Of a stretch of DNA of 64,000 bases, positions 35,285 through 45,808 are shown in pieces. Each line of letters starts with the position of its first letter. Positions within the stretch are counted from its first letter, which is position 1. The DNA lies in contig JAZKJV010000152.1 of NCBI GenBank assembly GCA_037367405.1, positions 310,001 to 374,000 on the forward strand, given 5' to 3'. The position numbers and the translations under genes were made by a program. The notes under the pieces were generated by a model. The model did no database searches. It was not told the DNA's origin and worked only from the letters and a program-made list of their open reading frames with translations. Origin of the DNA: Ottelia alismoides (lineage: Eukaryota; Streptophyta; Magnoliopsida; Alismatales; Hydrocharitaceae).

Positions 35285-35756
35285 TGTTCCATTGACTGTG
35301 AACTCCAGTAAGCTTGGATATTCCCACGATTTGTTTCAGTGATCGTGATCTCTACTATGCATGAATATTCCCACGACATTCATTTGTTATTCAGTCCTTC
35401 AGAGAGATGGAGCAGTCTTCAATGAAGAAGATATGTTGCGGGCAAAAATTCTTTCATTGGGAGACTCATTTCAGTTCGGGTTAGTTAACACTCCAGCCTC
35501 CAGTTCCTCCTCAACAACATGGCACGAGAAGCAATGTCCTCGACGACAACCGACAGTGTATGCGCTGACTTGATATTATATATAATGTCATGTAGTTTGT
35601 ATGTGAGTGGGTGTTTTCTTTATGTTTGTCCAAGCTGAACATTGCATGCTCCAGCTTGAGGGAGAGTATTGAAGAATGTCTTTGTTGGCTCTCAAGTTTA
35701 GTCCCACATCATGTGATGGTGGGAGTTGCTATCTTGGTGGGCTATGTAAAGAGCGC
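35285..35756 (+). repeat. conserved 3' end and truncated 3' LTR of element D
   Basis: GCACGAGAAGCAATGTCCTCG, then GTTTGTCCAAGCTGAACATTG and CAGCTTGAGGGAGAG, are shared almost word for word with C, F and G. The LTR starts TATTGAAGAATG at 35667 and stops near GGGCTATGTAAAGAG, where copia B integrase sequence resumes. Confidence 0.78.
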
Positions 35757-36438
35757 AAAAATCACCACAAAAACTAAATATTATCGGTGTCCCTTATGAT
35801 CAGGAACACGATTCAGACCCCACATATCTAGATAAAACAACTCAAAAAGTCTGACTGCTATGATCTTGACGATTTGGAAAGCTGGATCGATGATGCTTTC
35901 CAAGTTGACACGGTTCATATTGGAAATTGGACTTAGTAGAAATGCCAGGGATGAGGCGACAAATCTTTTGCAGCGAAAGATGATCGAATCTGAGATGCCA
36001 TGTGTAGGGAGAAATCGAATCAGCAGAAAGAGAGGTGCCATGACATCGACATAAGGAGACTGGGTCAACTTGTATAGCGCTCCATGCTCACAACCACATC
36101 CAATCACCCTGCCCATGAGTATATCCTGAAAAACAAGGGAACTAGGGTCAAATATAACAACACAATGTAAATCTTTTGTAATTTGACTGATAGACAATAA
36201 ATTTATTAAGAAGGCATGTGCAAAGAGCGTTTTATAGATGCATGGAGTAGTTAAATGAACCTTCTCTTATTCGATAATAGGAGAATGTGTCTCATCAGCA
36301 ATGACCACTGATCTACCTGGTTGTGTGGGACTATAGGTAACAAAATGTGAGCGATCTCCACATAGATGATGAGACGCTACAGAGTCCATTATCCATTCTG
36401 AAGGATTTGGTCTAGAACGATCAGTATATGCATGAGTA
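35757..36438 (-). pseudogene. copia B protease and GAG-pre-integrase
   Basis: The minus strand starts after the target-site word ATACC at THAYTDRSRPNPSEWIMDSV and ASHHLCGDRSHFV, the protease active-site area with DSG changed to DSV. It continues through ITKDLHCVVIFDPSSLVFQD to DMWGLNRVPDHKGHR, the start of the integrase core, where D cuts it off. Frames change at least twice. Confidence 0.85.
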
Positions 36439-36443
36439 ATACC

Positions 36444-36770
36444 TGTTAGAAAATAGGAAGCGGAAGCGGAATGATGAACAGAGCAGAAGAACAAAAATAT
36501 AAAATATGGAAGACAAAAATTTAACGTGGAACCCTACTCCTTAAGGAGCGAGATGAAACCACGGGAGAATGCCTCAGAGGACTGGTGTGTCTATTGCACT
36601 TTTCTCTCAATGGATACAGGAGGTCTGGGGCTCCTTATATAGCCTCCACAGAGCCTCCAAGTCCAAACACTGGTAGATGTAGGACTAAACATATGGATGG
36701 GTAAATGGATCCTAGAGAGATCCATTTACCGTCCTACAACTCATATGTCGCACAACCAAATACTCCAACA
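36444..36770 (-). repeat. 3' LTR of element C
   Basis: 327 bp. On the minus strand TGTTGGAG...TCTAACA, containing GGCTATATAAGGAGCCCCAG, GTGGTTTCATC and GGGTTCCACG. Close match to 38976-39303. Confidence 0.9.
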
Positions 36771-37771
36771 CTCCCCCTCAAGCTGGAGCATGCAATTCTC
36801 AGCTTGGACATACAGAAAGAAACTCAACTCACGGTACATGACACTACGGACAATATCAACTCAACGCGCACAATTGTCGGCTGCTGTCGAGGACGTTGCT
36901 TCTCATGCCGTGCAGGTGAGGAGGACGAATTAAGGACTCGAAATCTGACCATAGAGTCTGAAACTGTGCATGTAGTCTCCTCGTCGGAGAACTGAGTCTC
37001 TCCCATCTGGCTGAGAGAATACTACTCTACTCTGGAGTACCTATGACACCACATGAAAACCCTTGCCGGCATGGCATAGGGAATGGTTCTCTGCTATGGA
37101 GTCCCTATGGCTCTCATGAAAACTCTGTCTGACAACAACAAGAATTATGGGGATCATGAAACTGAAGATCGCACACTCGTGCATGTCTGAACTGCAGACT
37201 CGGAACAACTTGTCAAGTCTGAAACTGAACTGTAGAGTCCGACATCTGGCTGGTCTGGAAATACGGAGAATCTGAATCTGGAACATCTGAATAGACTTGT
37301 GACTCTACATAATACTCTCCCTTTCTCCCATACTTGTCGGAAAATCAATATCGACAAAGTTAGGAGAAGACAATAGAATGGGGAGAAAAACCATGAGTCC
37401 AAAAAGTCGATCTTCTCTTTTTTTCAGCTTTTCCTCTCACATTTTTTTTTAAAATTTGTTTTTTAAGTCGTTTCTCATCATTTTTTTCGGCTTTCCTTGC
37501 AACATTCTTTTTTGCAAAAATTCTCTCTCTCTCTTTTGCAATTGTGCGTACGGCTTTTGAATTGTACGTGCCTTTTCTCTCCCCTTTTTTTTCTCAACAT
37601 AATATATATATATATATTTAACTTGCGCTGGGCCCCTCAATTTTCTGGACTTTTTTCTCAGTAGCAGAAGCCTTCTTGGGCTTTTCAATAATTTTTTTAA
37701 TGGCATAGTCTAACTTTGGGACCTTGAAACTTTCAGCCCAAACTGTGTTCCCAAAGCAGCGAACCCTATTA

Positions 37772-38840
37772 GGGTTCCCCTACGGAAACCCATATCACGT
37801 GTCGCCCTTGTTGTGACTTCTTCCCTCCCCAACAATCGGTCCCGTTGCCTGTGGAGCACGATCAGAGGGGTTCGCCGATGGCATTAGAGAGGGGAGCGTC
37901 GTCGAGCGGGCTGAAGATTGGTGCTCCACTTGGAACCTTGTGATCGGAAGGAGGGGAGTGTGTTGTGCGAGGACCTGCGCGAAGATGCTGTGTTGTGCGA
38001 GGACCTGCGCGAAGATGCCGTCTTGCGGCTGAAGACCAACGAGGTGCGGGCGGCGCCGCCTGCGCCGATGACGAGGGATCTGGGATGGGCAGAGCCCTAG
38101 AGGATGTGGGCTCGACTGGATCTCGCGCTTGCGCGAGAGGAGGAAATCGATGGCTGTGTGCTGCTACGTCGCTCCACCGCCTGAAAGAGGAAGCGCGAGG
38201 GAGGTAGGCCTCCGCCTTGGGATAAGATGCGGCATGGAGCCGTCGATGGGAGCGCGACCGGGAGGATCACGACAGGATCTGGGGTGCCTTCGCCTGGATG
38301 GTGCGCCGCTCGGGGTAGAGTAATGCATGGAGGAAATCTGGGCGTCATCTTGCGCGAGAGGGAGGAAGCTTCTCGCACCGCCAAAGATGATCAAGCGTCG
38401 AGAAGGACCCGCATGGATGGCCGCCAACGTGAAGAAGGCGGTGATCTGGAGTCTGAAACTGAAGGCGATTCCGCCTGGAGGGAGTTGCGAGTCTGCTTGG
38501 AGCGTCGTGCGAAGCGGAGGGTTGCTCCGCTGCCGCTTGTGTTGTGCTGCCATCGGGACTGCTGTGTTGACCTGGGAGGATTTAATGGGGCTGCTGTGCC
38601 GCCATCAAGCCGATGGGGCTCCTGAAGGGCTCGAGCGTTGCTTTCTTGCCGTGTGACACATCGCGCCTGGAAGCAGATGGATCTGATGACAGCAAGGACT
38701 GGAGAAGATGCGGCTTCCGCCGACTGGATCTTATGGCGGCGACTGGATCTCGCACGAGATGTATTGGTGCATCGCCTGGACGAGCATCACGCCGCTTGCA
38801 CGATGCGGCTGCATGAATAGGGTTTCAGGAAACCCTAGAT
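37772..38840 (-). other. GC-rich cargo block of element C between two hairpins
   Basis: Bounded by GGGTTCCC/GGAAACCC arms at 37772-37791 and by GGGTTTC/GAAACCC arms at 38821-38840. In between is about 1 kb of GC-rich DNA with repeated CCAGGCG words. A 30-bp direct repeat (GTGCGAGGACCTGCGCGAAG twice) lies near 37965-38025. No domain recognised in any frame; it might be captured gene fragments or an old non-coding spacer. Confidence 0.55.
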
Positions 38841-38975
38841 TTTTCCAATATGCCTACTTTGTAATTGAACATTAACTTGAACAAGAAATATTTAAAAACG
38901 ATAACTCCAACTTTGAATCTCGAACAAAACAGTATAGAATATAAAAATCTCGAGAATCGACCCGCTCTGATACCA

Positions 38976-39303
38976 TATTAGAAAATAGGAAGCGGAAACG
39001 GAATGATAAGCAGAGCAAAAGAACAAAAATATAAAATATGGAAGACAAAGATTTAACGTGACACCCTACTCCTTAAGGAGCGGGATGAAACCACGAGAGA
39101 ATGCCTCAGAGGGCTGGTGTGTCTATTGCACTTTTCTCTCAATGGATACAGGAGGTCTGGGGCTCCTTATATAGCCTCCACAGAGCCTCCAAGTCCCACC
39201 ACTGGTAGATGTGAGACTAAACATATGGATGGGGTAAATGGATCCTGGAGAGATCCATTTACCCTCCTACAACTCATATGACGCACAACCAGATACTCCA
39301 ACA
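38976..39303 (-). repeat. 5' LTR of element C
   Basis: 328 bp, ends TCTAATA (TA for CA) on the minus strand, immediately followed by the primer site TGGTATCAGAGCGGG. Right flank ATACC. Confidence 0.9.
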
Positions 39304-40352
39304 ATACCTGAAGTACCAGTGAAGACAGAAACAACAATATCAGATGGTCTGGGATTGGAAGATCCGGCGACTGGTGGCATGATCTCTCTCAGATGGGCAA
39401 CAGAGTCACCACAACAATGATCGGTAGGGTCATGTGCACTCTGGACCTGCTCAACAACACGTACGGATGGTGGGAAGCTGTTCTTGGGATAGCACGTGTC
39501 CTCTAAATGACCTGATTGATGACAATATGAATACGATGGACATGAGCGTATTTCTCCTCTGCTGCGTGTACTCCTTCCTCTGAAATTGAGGCAAGCCACC
39601 TCTACCTCAGGAGGCCACCATAGCCGACGACGTCTGAAAAGACGCAGGAGAGGAGATGCTCAGTCTGCTAAATCTGCGATATGCCTGCTCGATAGGCGGT
39701 ATGGTAGTATGGTAGCATTTGTGAGAAGCTGAGAGCAAGCTGAATTGTATTCCGGGTTAAGAGCAACCATAAATACCTGGATTATGACATAATCTCTATA
39801 GGCCTTATGCTGATCTGGTGAGGCCGTCGGAGGTATGTAGCTATAGAGTTGTTCAAACATACCCCTCAGATATGTGTACAAGACGTGAAGAGGATGATCA
39901 TTATGTTTGGTTGTGAAGATATCATGTTGGAGTTGTAATATCTTCGACTCATTCTTCATTTGAGAGTAAGTACCTAGAAGGATGTCCCACGTTGCATTTG
40001 CTGTGGGCTGACTCAAGATATCCTTGTCTATCTCGACTAACAGTACCAGATAACCATACCTATTATCTGTCTCCCATGAGGCATTGGTCCCAGTCTTGTC
40101 CACCAGCTCATCCTGCATCAGAATATACTTCTTATCATGACTTTGCGGTAGATTCATGATCTGCATCACCCCCAACTCGTAGTTTGTGCCATCTATCTTG
40201 ACAATAGGTGTCGGACCCTTTAATGTACATGTGGATGGGGTATTAGCTTTGCTCTCTGACATCGTGAACATATAACTAGGATCATAGATAGACTGTGGAG
40301 TGTCTACACGGATATCAAGAGGGGTGATTGTAGGTGTAAACTCATGCCACAA
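39304..40352 (-). pseudogene. copia B gag and zinc knuckle
   Basis: The minus strand encodes MSESKANTPSTCTLKGPTPI, DGTNYELGVMQIMNL, NESKILQLQHDIFTTKHND and FMVALNPEYNSACSQLL, a copia gag. After a frame change comes the zinc knuckle CPSYSYCHQSGHLEDTC. VAHLREIMPPVAGSS leads to the C insertion point, beyond which the protease continues. Related to gag of copia A and I. Confidence 0.87.
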
Positions 40353-40772
40353 CCAACCCTAAGCAAGAATTGTCCTTATTAGGGCTCAAAGAGACTACAA
40401 CGGTCTGATTTCGTTCTTTTCAGACCAAAATCAGCCCAAAAAACTCTGGAATCAGGCCGAAAACTGCGAAATCGGGCCAAAAAACTCCGTGCTGAGCGGC
40501 AACTAGTGGCAGTGGGTGACCGGGCGATGCACCATGGCAGCAAGAGCACCGCTGGGTGCTGCCTCGGGCGGCAGAGATGGCGCTGGGCAGAGATAGGCGG
40601 CGACAATGCCATGGGCAGCTGCGCCGGGCGGCAAAACTGCTGCTGGGCAGCAGTAAGGGCACCGTTGGGCGGCAACGCTGGGCCCCGTTGAGCAGCGGTG
40701 ATGTATGACCGGCGGGAGGTAGGGTTGGATCTAGGGTACAGGCTCCGGTCTAAGACCGCCACTCTGATACCA
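40353..40772 (-). other. copia B leader and primer binding site
   Basis: The minus strand after the 5' LTR has the primer site TGGTATCAGAGTGG (at 40772 reading left) and about 400 bp of GC-rich untranslated leader with repeated GCCGCCC and CCCAGC words. ORFs here are low complexity and not called. Confidence 0.75.
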
Positions 40773-40914
40773 TGTTGAGGAAAATACTTCGTTGTTTATC
40801 ATAGAGCCCAATGGTTCTCTTATATAAGAGAAAAATCCTAATGAATAAATTACATATAAGGATCGAGAAATATACAAGCAGTAAAAGAGTAGCATAACAT
40901 AAAAACTCTCAGCA
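40773..40914 (-). repeat. 5' LTR of copia B
   Basis: 142 bp, on the minus strand TGCTGAGAG to CCTCAACA, followed by the primer site. Contains TATATAAGAGAACC. Pairs with 27396-27522. Confidence 0.88.
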
Positions 40915-41825
40915 GTATAGAAGTGTGTTGTACATATGTGCATATTATTGACGGGTCACTTTTTTGGATCGCTAGTAATACATAAATTAGTTTTCAATGA
41001 GATATAGCCCTTATTTGTTGCTCCTCGTTTAGGAATTAGATTTATTTTAAGATTTGCTTATGTGGGAATTGCTGTGTCTTTACGAAAGGACAATTCTTTC
41101 TGCAATCCTTTGTGTCCAACTTGTCCACTGTTCAGGAAGGATTTCTTCTCAGAATATTTTTAGGTGTTTGTGTTAGTCTTAAGTTTCTTGTTTTTCTCCT
41201 TGTATTGTTTTTTGAGGTCATCACGTTACACTTATCAGGAGTCTCTATAAGTACACATGCTTACTTCTTTTGTGCTTCTTCTCTGTCTTGCTGTAATAAG
41301 GTCATCTGGTGCAATCTTCCTTCTCATATGTTTAAGGGATCAAAATCTTCACAAGGTTTCACAAATGTCTCAACGATTAACGTAGCTTAAACTTATCTGA
41401 ATATTTTATTTCAGCATCAACAAACGCGTGGAGCAACAAAAAGAAAGTAATGTGCTTGTTCTAAAAGTAATTTGCTCTTCATTGTATGATTTCATTCTCT
41501 TATTTATTTTTATGTGCTGCCTTTGTTTGACTGCGAGCTTTATTGTTTCTTCAGATGTTGTTTCCTTGCCATGTAGAGTATGACGCTCTTATTATCCCAT
41601 ATCTGGTTTTAATGGTGATGGGTCTCTGATATACTTTCGTTTGCTTGCATATACCTTATTAGGCTTATTGTACGTGTTGTTTTATTTTAATACAACTAGA
41701 ACTTCGATATTCTATCGCAGTTGAATATATTTACCATATCTAGCTCTCGCAGTTGAATATATTTATCATATCTAGCTCACTTTTTATGACATTCACAATT
41801 TCACATTCTCTTATTGCCTTTTCAG
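40915..41825 (+). other. CMO intron 1, 3' segment with acceptor
   Basis: T-rich plant intron sequence with no recognised repeat. It ends with TTATTGCCTTTTCAG, a good polypyrimidine tract and acceptor immediately before exon 2. A direct repeat of GCAGTTGAATATATTTA.CATAT lies near 41718-41770. Confidence 0.75.
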
Positions 41826-41871
41826 GGTTCAGTGAACAGGTCAAGAGTCCGGGCGACTTCTTTACTGGAAG
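41826..41871 (+). CDS. CMO: choline monooxygenase, exon 2 (46-bp micro-exon)
   Basis: It begins after TTTTTCAG at 41825 and ends at a GT donor (41872). With the final G of exon 1 it completes a Gly codon and reads GFSEQVKSPGDFFTGR, ending in phase 2. This matches the conserved CMO stretch after VFxRGWQ (G-[YF]-[ST]-EQ-[IV]-K-x-P-x-DFFTGR). The next part, with the Rieske motif, is expected in exon 3, which I cannot find here. Agreement of phase at both splice sites, acceptor quality and family match make chance very unlikely. It is too short for ORF-based gene finding and would be missed by most predictors given the size of intron 1. Confidence 0.9.
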
Positions 41872-42139
41872 GTTCTTTTTATTCTCAAATCTTTTCTTTT
41901 TTTCACTTTATGTGACTAATTATTTGTTGTAGTTTAAATAATAAATCTGTAATTAACTGGTGACTTGTTGACTACATGAATGCAACTATATATCTTGTAC
42001 TTAATATGCATTAATATGTATTTAGAGGACGGGTAAAGCAAGTTCTTCGGTTTTTTTGAAGGGCCATGAAGTTCTTCAGCATTCCTATTTGGAGAGTCAT
42101 GGAAGTTGTCACACTTAAGTGTCGGGTACTATAATGCCT
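41872..42139 (+). other. CMO intron 2, 5' segment
   Basis: AT-rich, no repeats or coding recognised, and no CMO exon 3 sequence. LINE-derived sequence begins near 42200. Confidence 0.6.
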
Positions 42140-42199
42140 TCTTTGTTTGATCAAGATGTCTAGAATCGTTGCTTTAAACCATGCGGTTCAAACACTTAT

Positions 42200-42660
42200 T
42201 CTACATGTCGGCGTTCATGCTGCCGTCAAAGGTTGATAATAAAAAAACAGCGGCATCCATAGGATATCTATGAAAGAGGATGGAGGAAAAAGGATGGGCC
42301 ACTTGTTTGGTCCAATGGGAAGAGTTGTGCATGCCTAAGATGAAGGGAGGATGGAGGGTTATGAGCTTGAGGAAATTTAATGAGGCATTGTTGTGGTAGG
42401 TATTTTGGAGTACTGTTATGTCTTGTAGCTTCAATTGGAGGAAAGAGCTTGACTATCAGGGAGATTTTTGGTATCTTGGAGAGGGTTGATGCACCTACTT
42501 AGTATGATTGTAATGTTCTTGGAAAGAAGGCTAGGGAGTGACAAGGATTTTAGATTCTGGTTGGATGACTGGTTAGGGAGACATGTGCTGGCATATGTGT
42601 TTCCCATGTTGTTTGCTGTTGTGGATTATAAACATGTGGCATCGACCATGTGATGAGACA
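42200..42660 (+). pseudogene. LINE (L1-type) ORF2 C-terminal relic
   Basis: Frames with several stops encode WATCLVQWEELCMPKMKGGW, MSLRKFNEALLW and DKDFRFWLDDWLGRH. This is the region downstream of the reverse transcriptase in plant L1 LINEs (W..V...K..GGLG.R.L..FN.ALL.KW, then F.FW.D.W). No RT core or tail is present here. Old and non-functional. Confidence 0.8.
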
Positions 42661-42734
42661 TGGATTTGACTGTATAGGTTTGCGGCACTATTCAGATGAG
42701 AGGATCACTAACTTTGTGTCGTTAGCATGGTATA

Positions 42735-43525
42735 AAAAACACACCTTGAGATGCTCGAAATGTATGCTTCGAGGCGAGGTGGCCCCATTTAGCCTCGAGG
42801 CGTGTGCCTCAATCCAATTCTGTGAGGCGTGTACCTCAGGTAGCTGCCTTAGTGTGAGGCGAGGCTATCTATTGAGGCATTTTAGCCTTTTCAGAGCATT
42901 TAACAATTGCTCACTTGGTAATTTGAGAAGCTTATGCTAGTTAAGGATACATTTAAATTAGATGAATGCCTAGATTTGATGTTTTTTCATGTTCATAACT
43001 TCATATATACCATTGTTGCAACTAGTGAGTAGTAGAAGCAAATACCTAAATCAAATTTCATTTTGGGACGGAATCGATACCGTCGCAGCTCAGGGTGGGG
43101 GGCATGCTCTCCCGAACCCTGTAGCGAGACCCCCTTGTTGGTATGGTATAATATGGTGGTGGGCGTCACCCGCCCTTCCTTTGAACAGTTCTTCAACAAT
43201 ATTTTAGTGATGAGTATTGAATATGTACATGATTAATTCTTTCTTAAAATGTATAGAAAATAAATCCATTTTTGATTGGATGAAAATGCTATAGAAAGGG
43301 ATATGGAGTTGTTATATCTTCTCTTTTGATGTTTTTAGCTCTACTATTTATCATATATAATAATATGTATTATAGGTTGGCAAAATCATATAATTACATC
43401 GACATAGATATTTATAGTCATGCGTATTTTTCTCTAGAAATTGAGGCTTACGTCTCTACCACCTCGAGGTTATGCCTTGCCTCGAGTCCAAGGAAAATTT
43501 CGCCTTTCATTTTTTTCAAAACATG
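42735..43525. repeat. GAGGCG motif-built repeat
   Basis: The left part is filled with GAGGCG, GCCTCGAGGCG and CCTCAGG words. The right part (about 43440-43525) carries the inverted set (CCACCTCGAGG, TTGCCTCGAG, TTCGCCTTTC). The middle is AT-rich, with a GC-richer patch GGGACGGAATCGATACCGTC near 43062. It has a palindromic layout like the CGACTAG elements. It separates two LINE relics. Borders approximate. Confidence 0.55.
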
Positions 43526-43689
43526 TTCGTTAGTCTTGCTGCTTGGGGGAGTCATCTGGGCAGTCATTAATAAGGTTCATAGGAGTGGTACGTGGAGAAC
43601 TTCGTCTTTTCCACATGTGTGAGTTGCTGGTGCGACCCTCGGATTTAATCTAGGATGCTTGGTCAATGAGACAAGGGTGGTTGGTTATC

Positions 43690-43890
43690 ACGCGACTCAA
43701 AAGTAAATTGGGGGGGGGGTGTAGGCTCCATCAGTAGGTACCCCATGTATGGTATCGAGGAGGAATACACGGAACACACATTCTTCTTGTGCTTGTAGAG
43801 GTAACAATGGTTTGAGGAGAGTTGGGAATTGCATGGATTGTTCTGAGGGGAGCTGGCACCTTTTAGAGAACTTCATGATTAATATAGAGT
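43690..43890 (+). pseudogene. LINE zinc-binding (zf-RVT) relic
   Basis: Reads CMVSRRNTRNTHSSC or, in another frame, CGIEEEYTEHTFFLC, the latter matching the CxxCG.EEE...EHLFF.C zinc-binding motif at the C-terminus of plant LINE ORF2. Probably the 3' continuation of the relic at 42200-42660. Confidence 0.6.
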
Positions 43891-44429
43891 GAGGTGAGGA
43901 ACATGTATACATGAAGCTTCAAGATAGGAGCTGGCCAATTTTGGTCCATTGGCTATTTGGAATGTAAGAAATGTGGTGGTTGAAGGGGGCAAATATTATG
44001 TTGAGAATGCGTGCACATCACTAAGATACTGTAAGCTGTGGGTGCACTTGCATCTTTGAAAGGATATTAAAAGGTTGCATTTTATACTTTTTTGATTGCT
44101 TTCTAAGTAGAATTTGGATAACATTAAAGGCTAGATGGCCATTCGAAGGCTTGAAAAATATTACGAGGTTCAAGCATTCAAATGAAATCTTGGACCTTTG
44201 AGTGTCCCGGTTATACACAGTAAGTTGTGCAATCTTTATGGAAATACCTACTTAAGGTTGCCAGCAACGTCCAATAAAACTCTAAGATGATGGTTTCATT
44301 TTTTAGGTGGGACTATTTGTATGGAGGTGCTTACTTATGGTTGTGTTATAGCTTCTGAAGTCAGCTATGCCTTCATGCAAGTTTTTTTGTTAGAAGACTA
44401 TATTTATGTTTGGACAATGAATCCCATAT
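43891..44429 (+). other. unassigned intron 2 sequence left of element G
   Basis: AT-rich. The last 75 bases before G can be read SEVSYAFMQVFLLEDYIYVW without a stop, which may be chance. No repeat recognised. Confidence 0.35.
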
Positions 44430-44732
44430 TGTTCGAGTATGCGTCCATGGGTGGATAATTGGATCCCTCCATGGTCCAATTACCACATGCACTTATGATA
44501 GTCGCAGATCATCTATTAGTGAAACTTAGTCATTATGGTGGGGCTATATAAGAAGCCCCATACTTTTATATTCATTAAGAGAGTTGAATAGAATATCCAG
44601 CCTCAGAGAGGCCTTCTCCGTGGTTTCATCCCGTTCCTTATGGAGTAGGGTTCCACATAAAGTCTCGATGTTTATCATGTTCTTTATTTATTATCTTTTA
44701 ATGATCACACTTTCGCATTGTCGTCTTCCACA
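44430..44732 (+). repeat. 5' LTR of element G
   Basis: TGTTCGAG...TTCCACA, 303 bp, with GGGGCTATATAAGAAGCCCC, GTGGTTTCATCCCG and GGGTTCCAC. Confidence 0.9.
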
Positions 44733-44818
44733 TGATATCAGATCGCGTTCAATTATGTTTTATTTGTTCTGGAAGTTTATTCTTATGTTCATTGATATGT
44801 TCAAGTCCAAGAAGAATT

Positions 44819-45808
44819 ATAGGGTTTTTGAAACCCTAATTTTGCACGATTCTAAAGATATTCTAGGTTTTGGAGATTGCCATTGCCAAAGTTCGAGAAA
44901 AAATCAAGGATTTTCTGAAACCTTAATTCTCTACACGATTTTGGCGAGTAGCGCACGATCCCAACACAAGTTTTGACGAGGATCTTAATTGCCATTTTCG
45001 AAAAATCTAGGGTTCCTGATGGAACTCTATTCTGCACGGCATACATCAACTCCTAAGGTATGCGAGCACCTCCAAATGACAGCTTTGGGCACCCATCTTC
45101 ATGATTTGTTCAAGTTCTGGAGAAGCAAGGAAAGTTCTGGGGTTCTCGAAAATGTAATTTACGTAAAATGTTCGAACGGAAGGCCACCACCACCTATAAC
45201 ATGGAGCACCAAGATCAACCATCCACCTATTGGTATCCCAACTGGAACCACAATGAACCTTCTCCTCCAGCGGTGAAAGAAAAAATGGGGGAAAGAGGTA
45301 TTACAACCCTACTCTAGCAGCGGAAGAGACGACTACACTGAACCCCTATATCTCCAAGCACTCCACGCATAAGCCTTACGTGATTGCATGCCACTCTAGG
45401 CCACCCGGTGACCATCAACGATCTCTAGGCCACCTTCTTGGGTGCATCAACCTCTCTACATGCACCCTCCAGGCGGCATACGAAGCTTCCATTTCCAGAT
45501 TAGGCATTGCCCTCCTACTCCAGAACCTCTATGAAGAGATTGGTGCAACCCATGAGAACGAAGCCATCGTCAGGCATCAGGATAACCTCGAATTCTCCTC
45601 CCTCGCGCATTCAATCTCCAACACAGTAGCATTAGACAATGCAACAACCCGCGAAGCCCAAGCACTGGTACTGCAACCCTATTTGCTGATATAGGTAGCG
45701 ATCTCCCTCAAGAAACCCAACCGAAGGGGAGGCAAGAGGATTGGGATGTCTCAAGGAGAAAGCCCCATCGGAGGGGGCTTTATGAAGTGGGTTCCTGAAC
45801 GGGAACCC
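44819..45808 (+). other. cargo block of element G
   Basis: From the leader hairpin (AGGGTTTTTGAAACCCTA) to the GGGTTCC/GGGAACCC hairpin. Contains degenerate repeats of TTCTGAAACC and ATCTAGGGTTCC, then GC-richer sequence with CTCCAGGCGGC. A 104-residue frame at 45380-45694 matches no family I know. Confidence 0.5.

Larger units (their letters stand above)
31995..35756 (+). mobile_element. non-autonomous copia-type LTR element D, 3' LTR truncated
   Basis: A 5' LTR of about 207 bp (31995-32201), a primer site TGATATCAAAGC, and a 3' LTR starting at 35667 after CAGCTTGAGGGAGAG that is cut after about 90 bp. The interior has no gag or pol, but has the family's leader hairpin (near 32488), cargo block, GGGTT/AACCC hairpin (32944-32961), GGCCCATTTTTT/GGCCATTGGGC block, A-rich block, GACAAGTATGAGAGAAAGGG tract near 33608 and conserved 3' end. 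It carries a MITE (33831) and element E (34280). It sits in the integrase region of copia B. Confidence 0.8.
36444..39303 (-). mobile_element. non-autonomous copia-type LTR element C
   Basis: A complete minus-strand element of 2860 bp. LTRs are 36444-36770 (3') and 38976-39303 (5'). The perfect 5-bp target duplication ATACC flanks it (36439-36443, 39304-39308). It has the primer site TGGTATCAGAGCGGG and the purine tract GCTTGAGGGGGAG on the minus strand. The interior has no gag or pol but holds a GC-rich block of about 1 kb (37795-38815). It lies in the protease/gag junction of copia B. Long ORFs across the GC-rich block on both strands look compositional. Confidence 0.93.
27396..40914 (-). 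mobile_element. Ty1/copia element B, minus strand, split by three LTR elements
   Basis: LTRs at 27396-27522 (3') and 40773-40914 (5') share sequence and orientation. The minus strand reads LTR, primer site, gag, protease, integrase, RT, RNase H, LTR. The coding is split by element C within protease/gag, by D within integrase and by H within RNase H. Without these three insertions the element is about 4.7 kb, normal for copia. Part of the integrase core is missing next to D. It is inactive. It lies in CMO intron 1 in the opposite orientation to the gene. Confidence 0.88.

Noticed and set aside
37597..37616. TA microsatellite as a possible promoter element
   Set aside because: Simple repeat inside a transposon with no TATA-like context.
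38097..38656. Several overlapping ORFs in the GC-rich block of element C
   Set aside because: Open on both strands, no domain, no conserved start; probably GC composition. Gene-fragment capture remains possible but is unproven.
41400..41460. Possible extra CMO exon before 41826
   Set aside because: CATCAACAAACGCGTGGAGC follows an AG but does not fit the conserved join between exon 1 and DFFTGR, which is complete without it.
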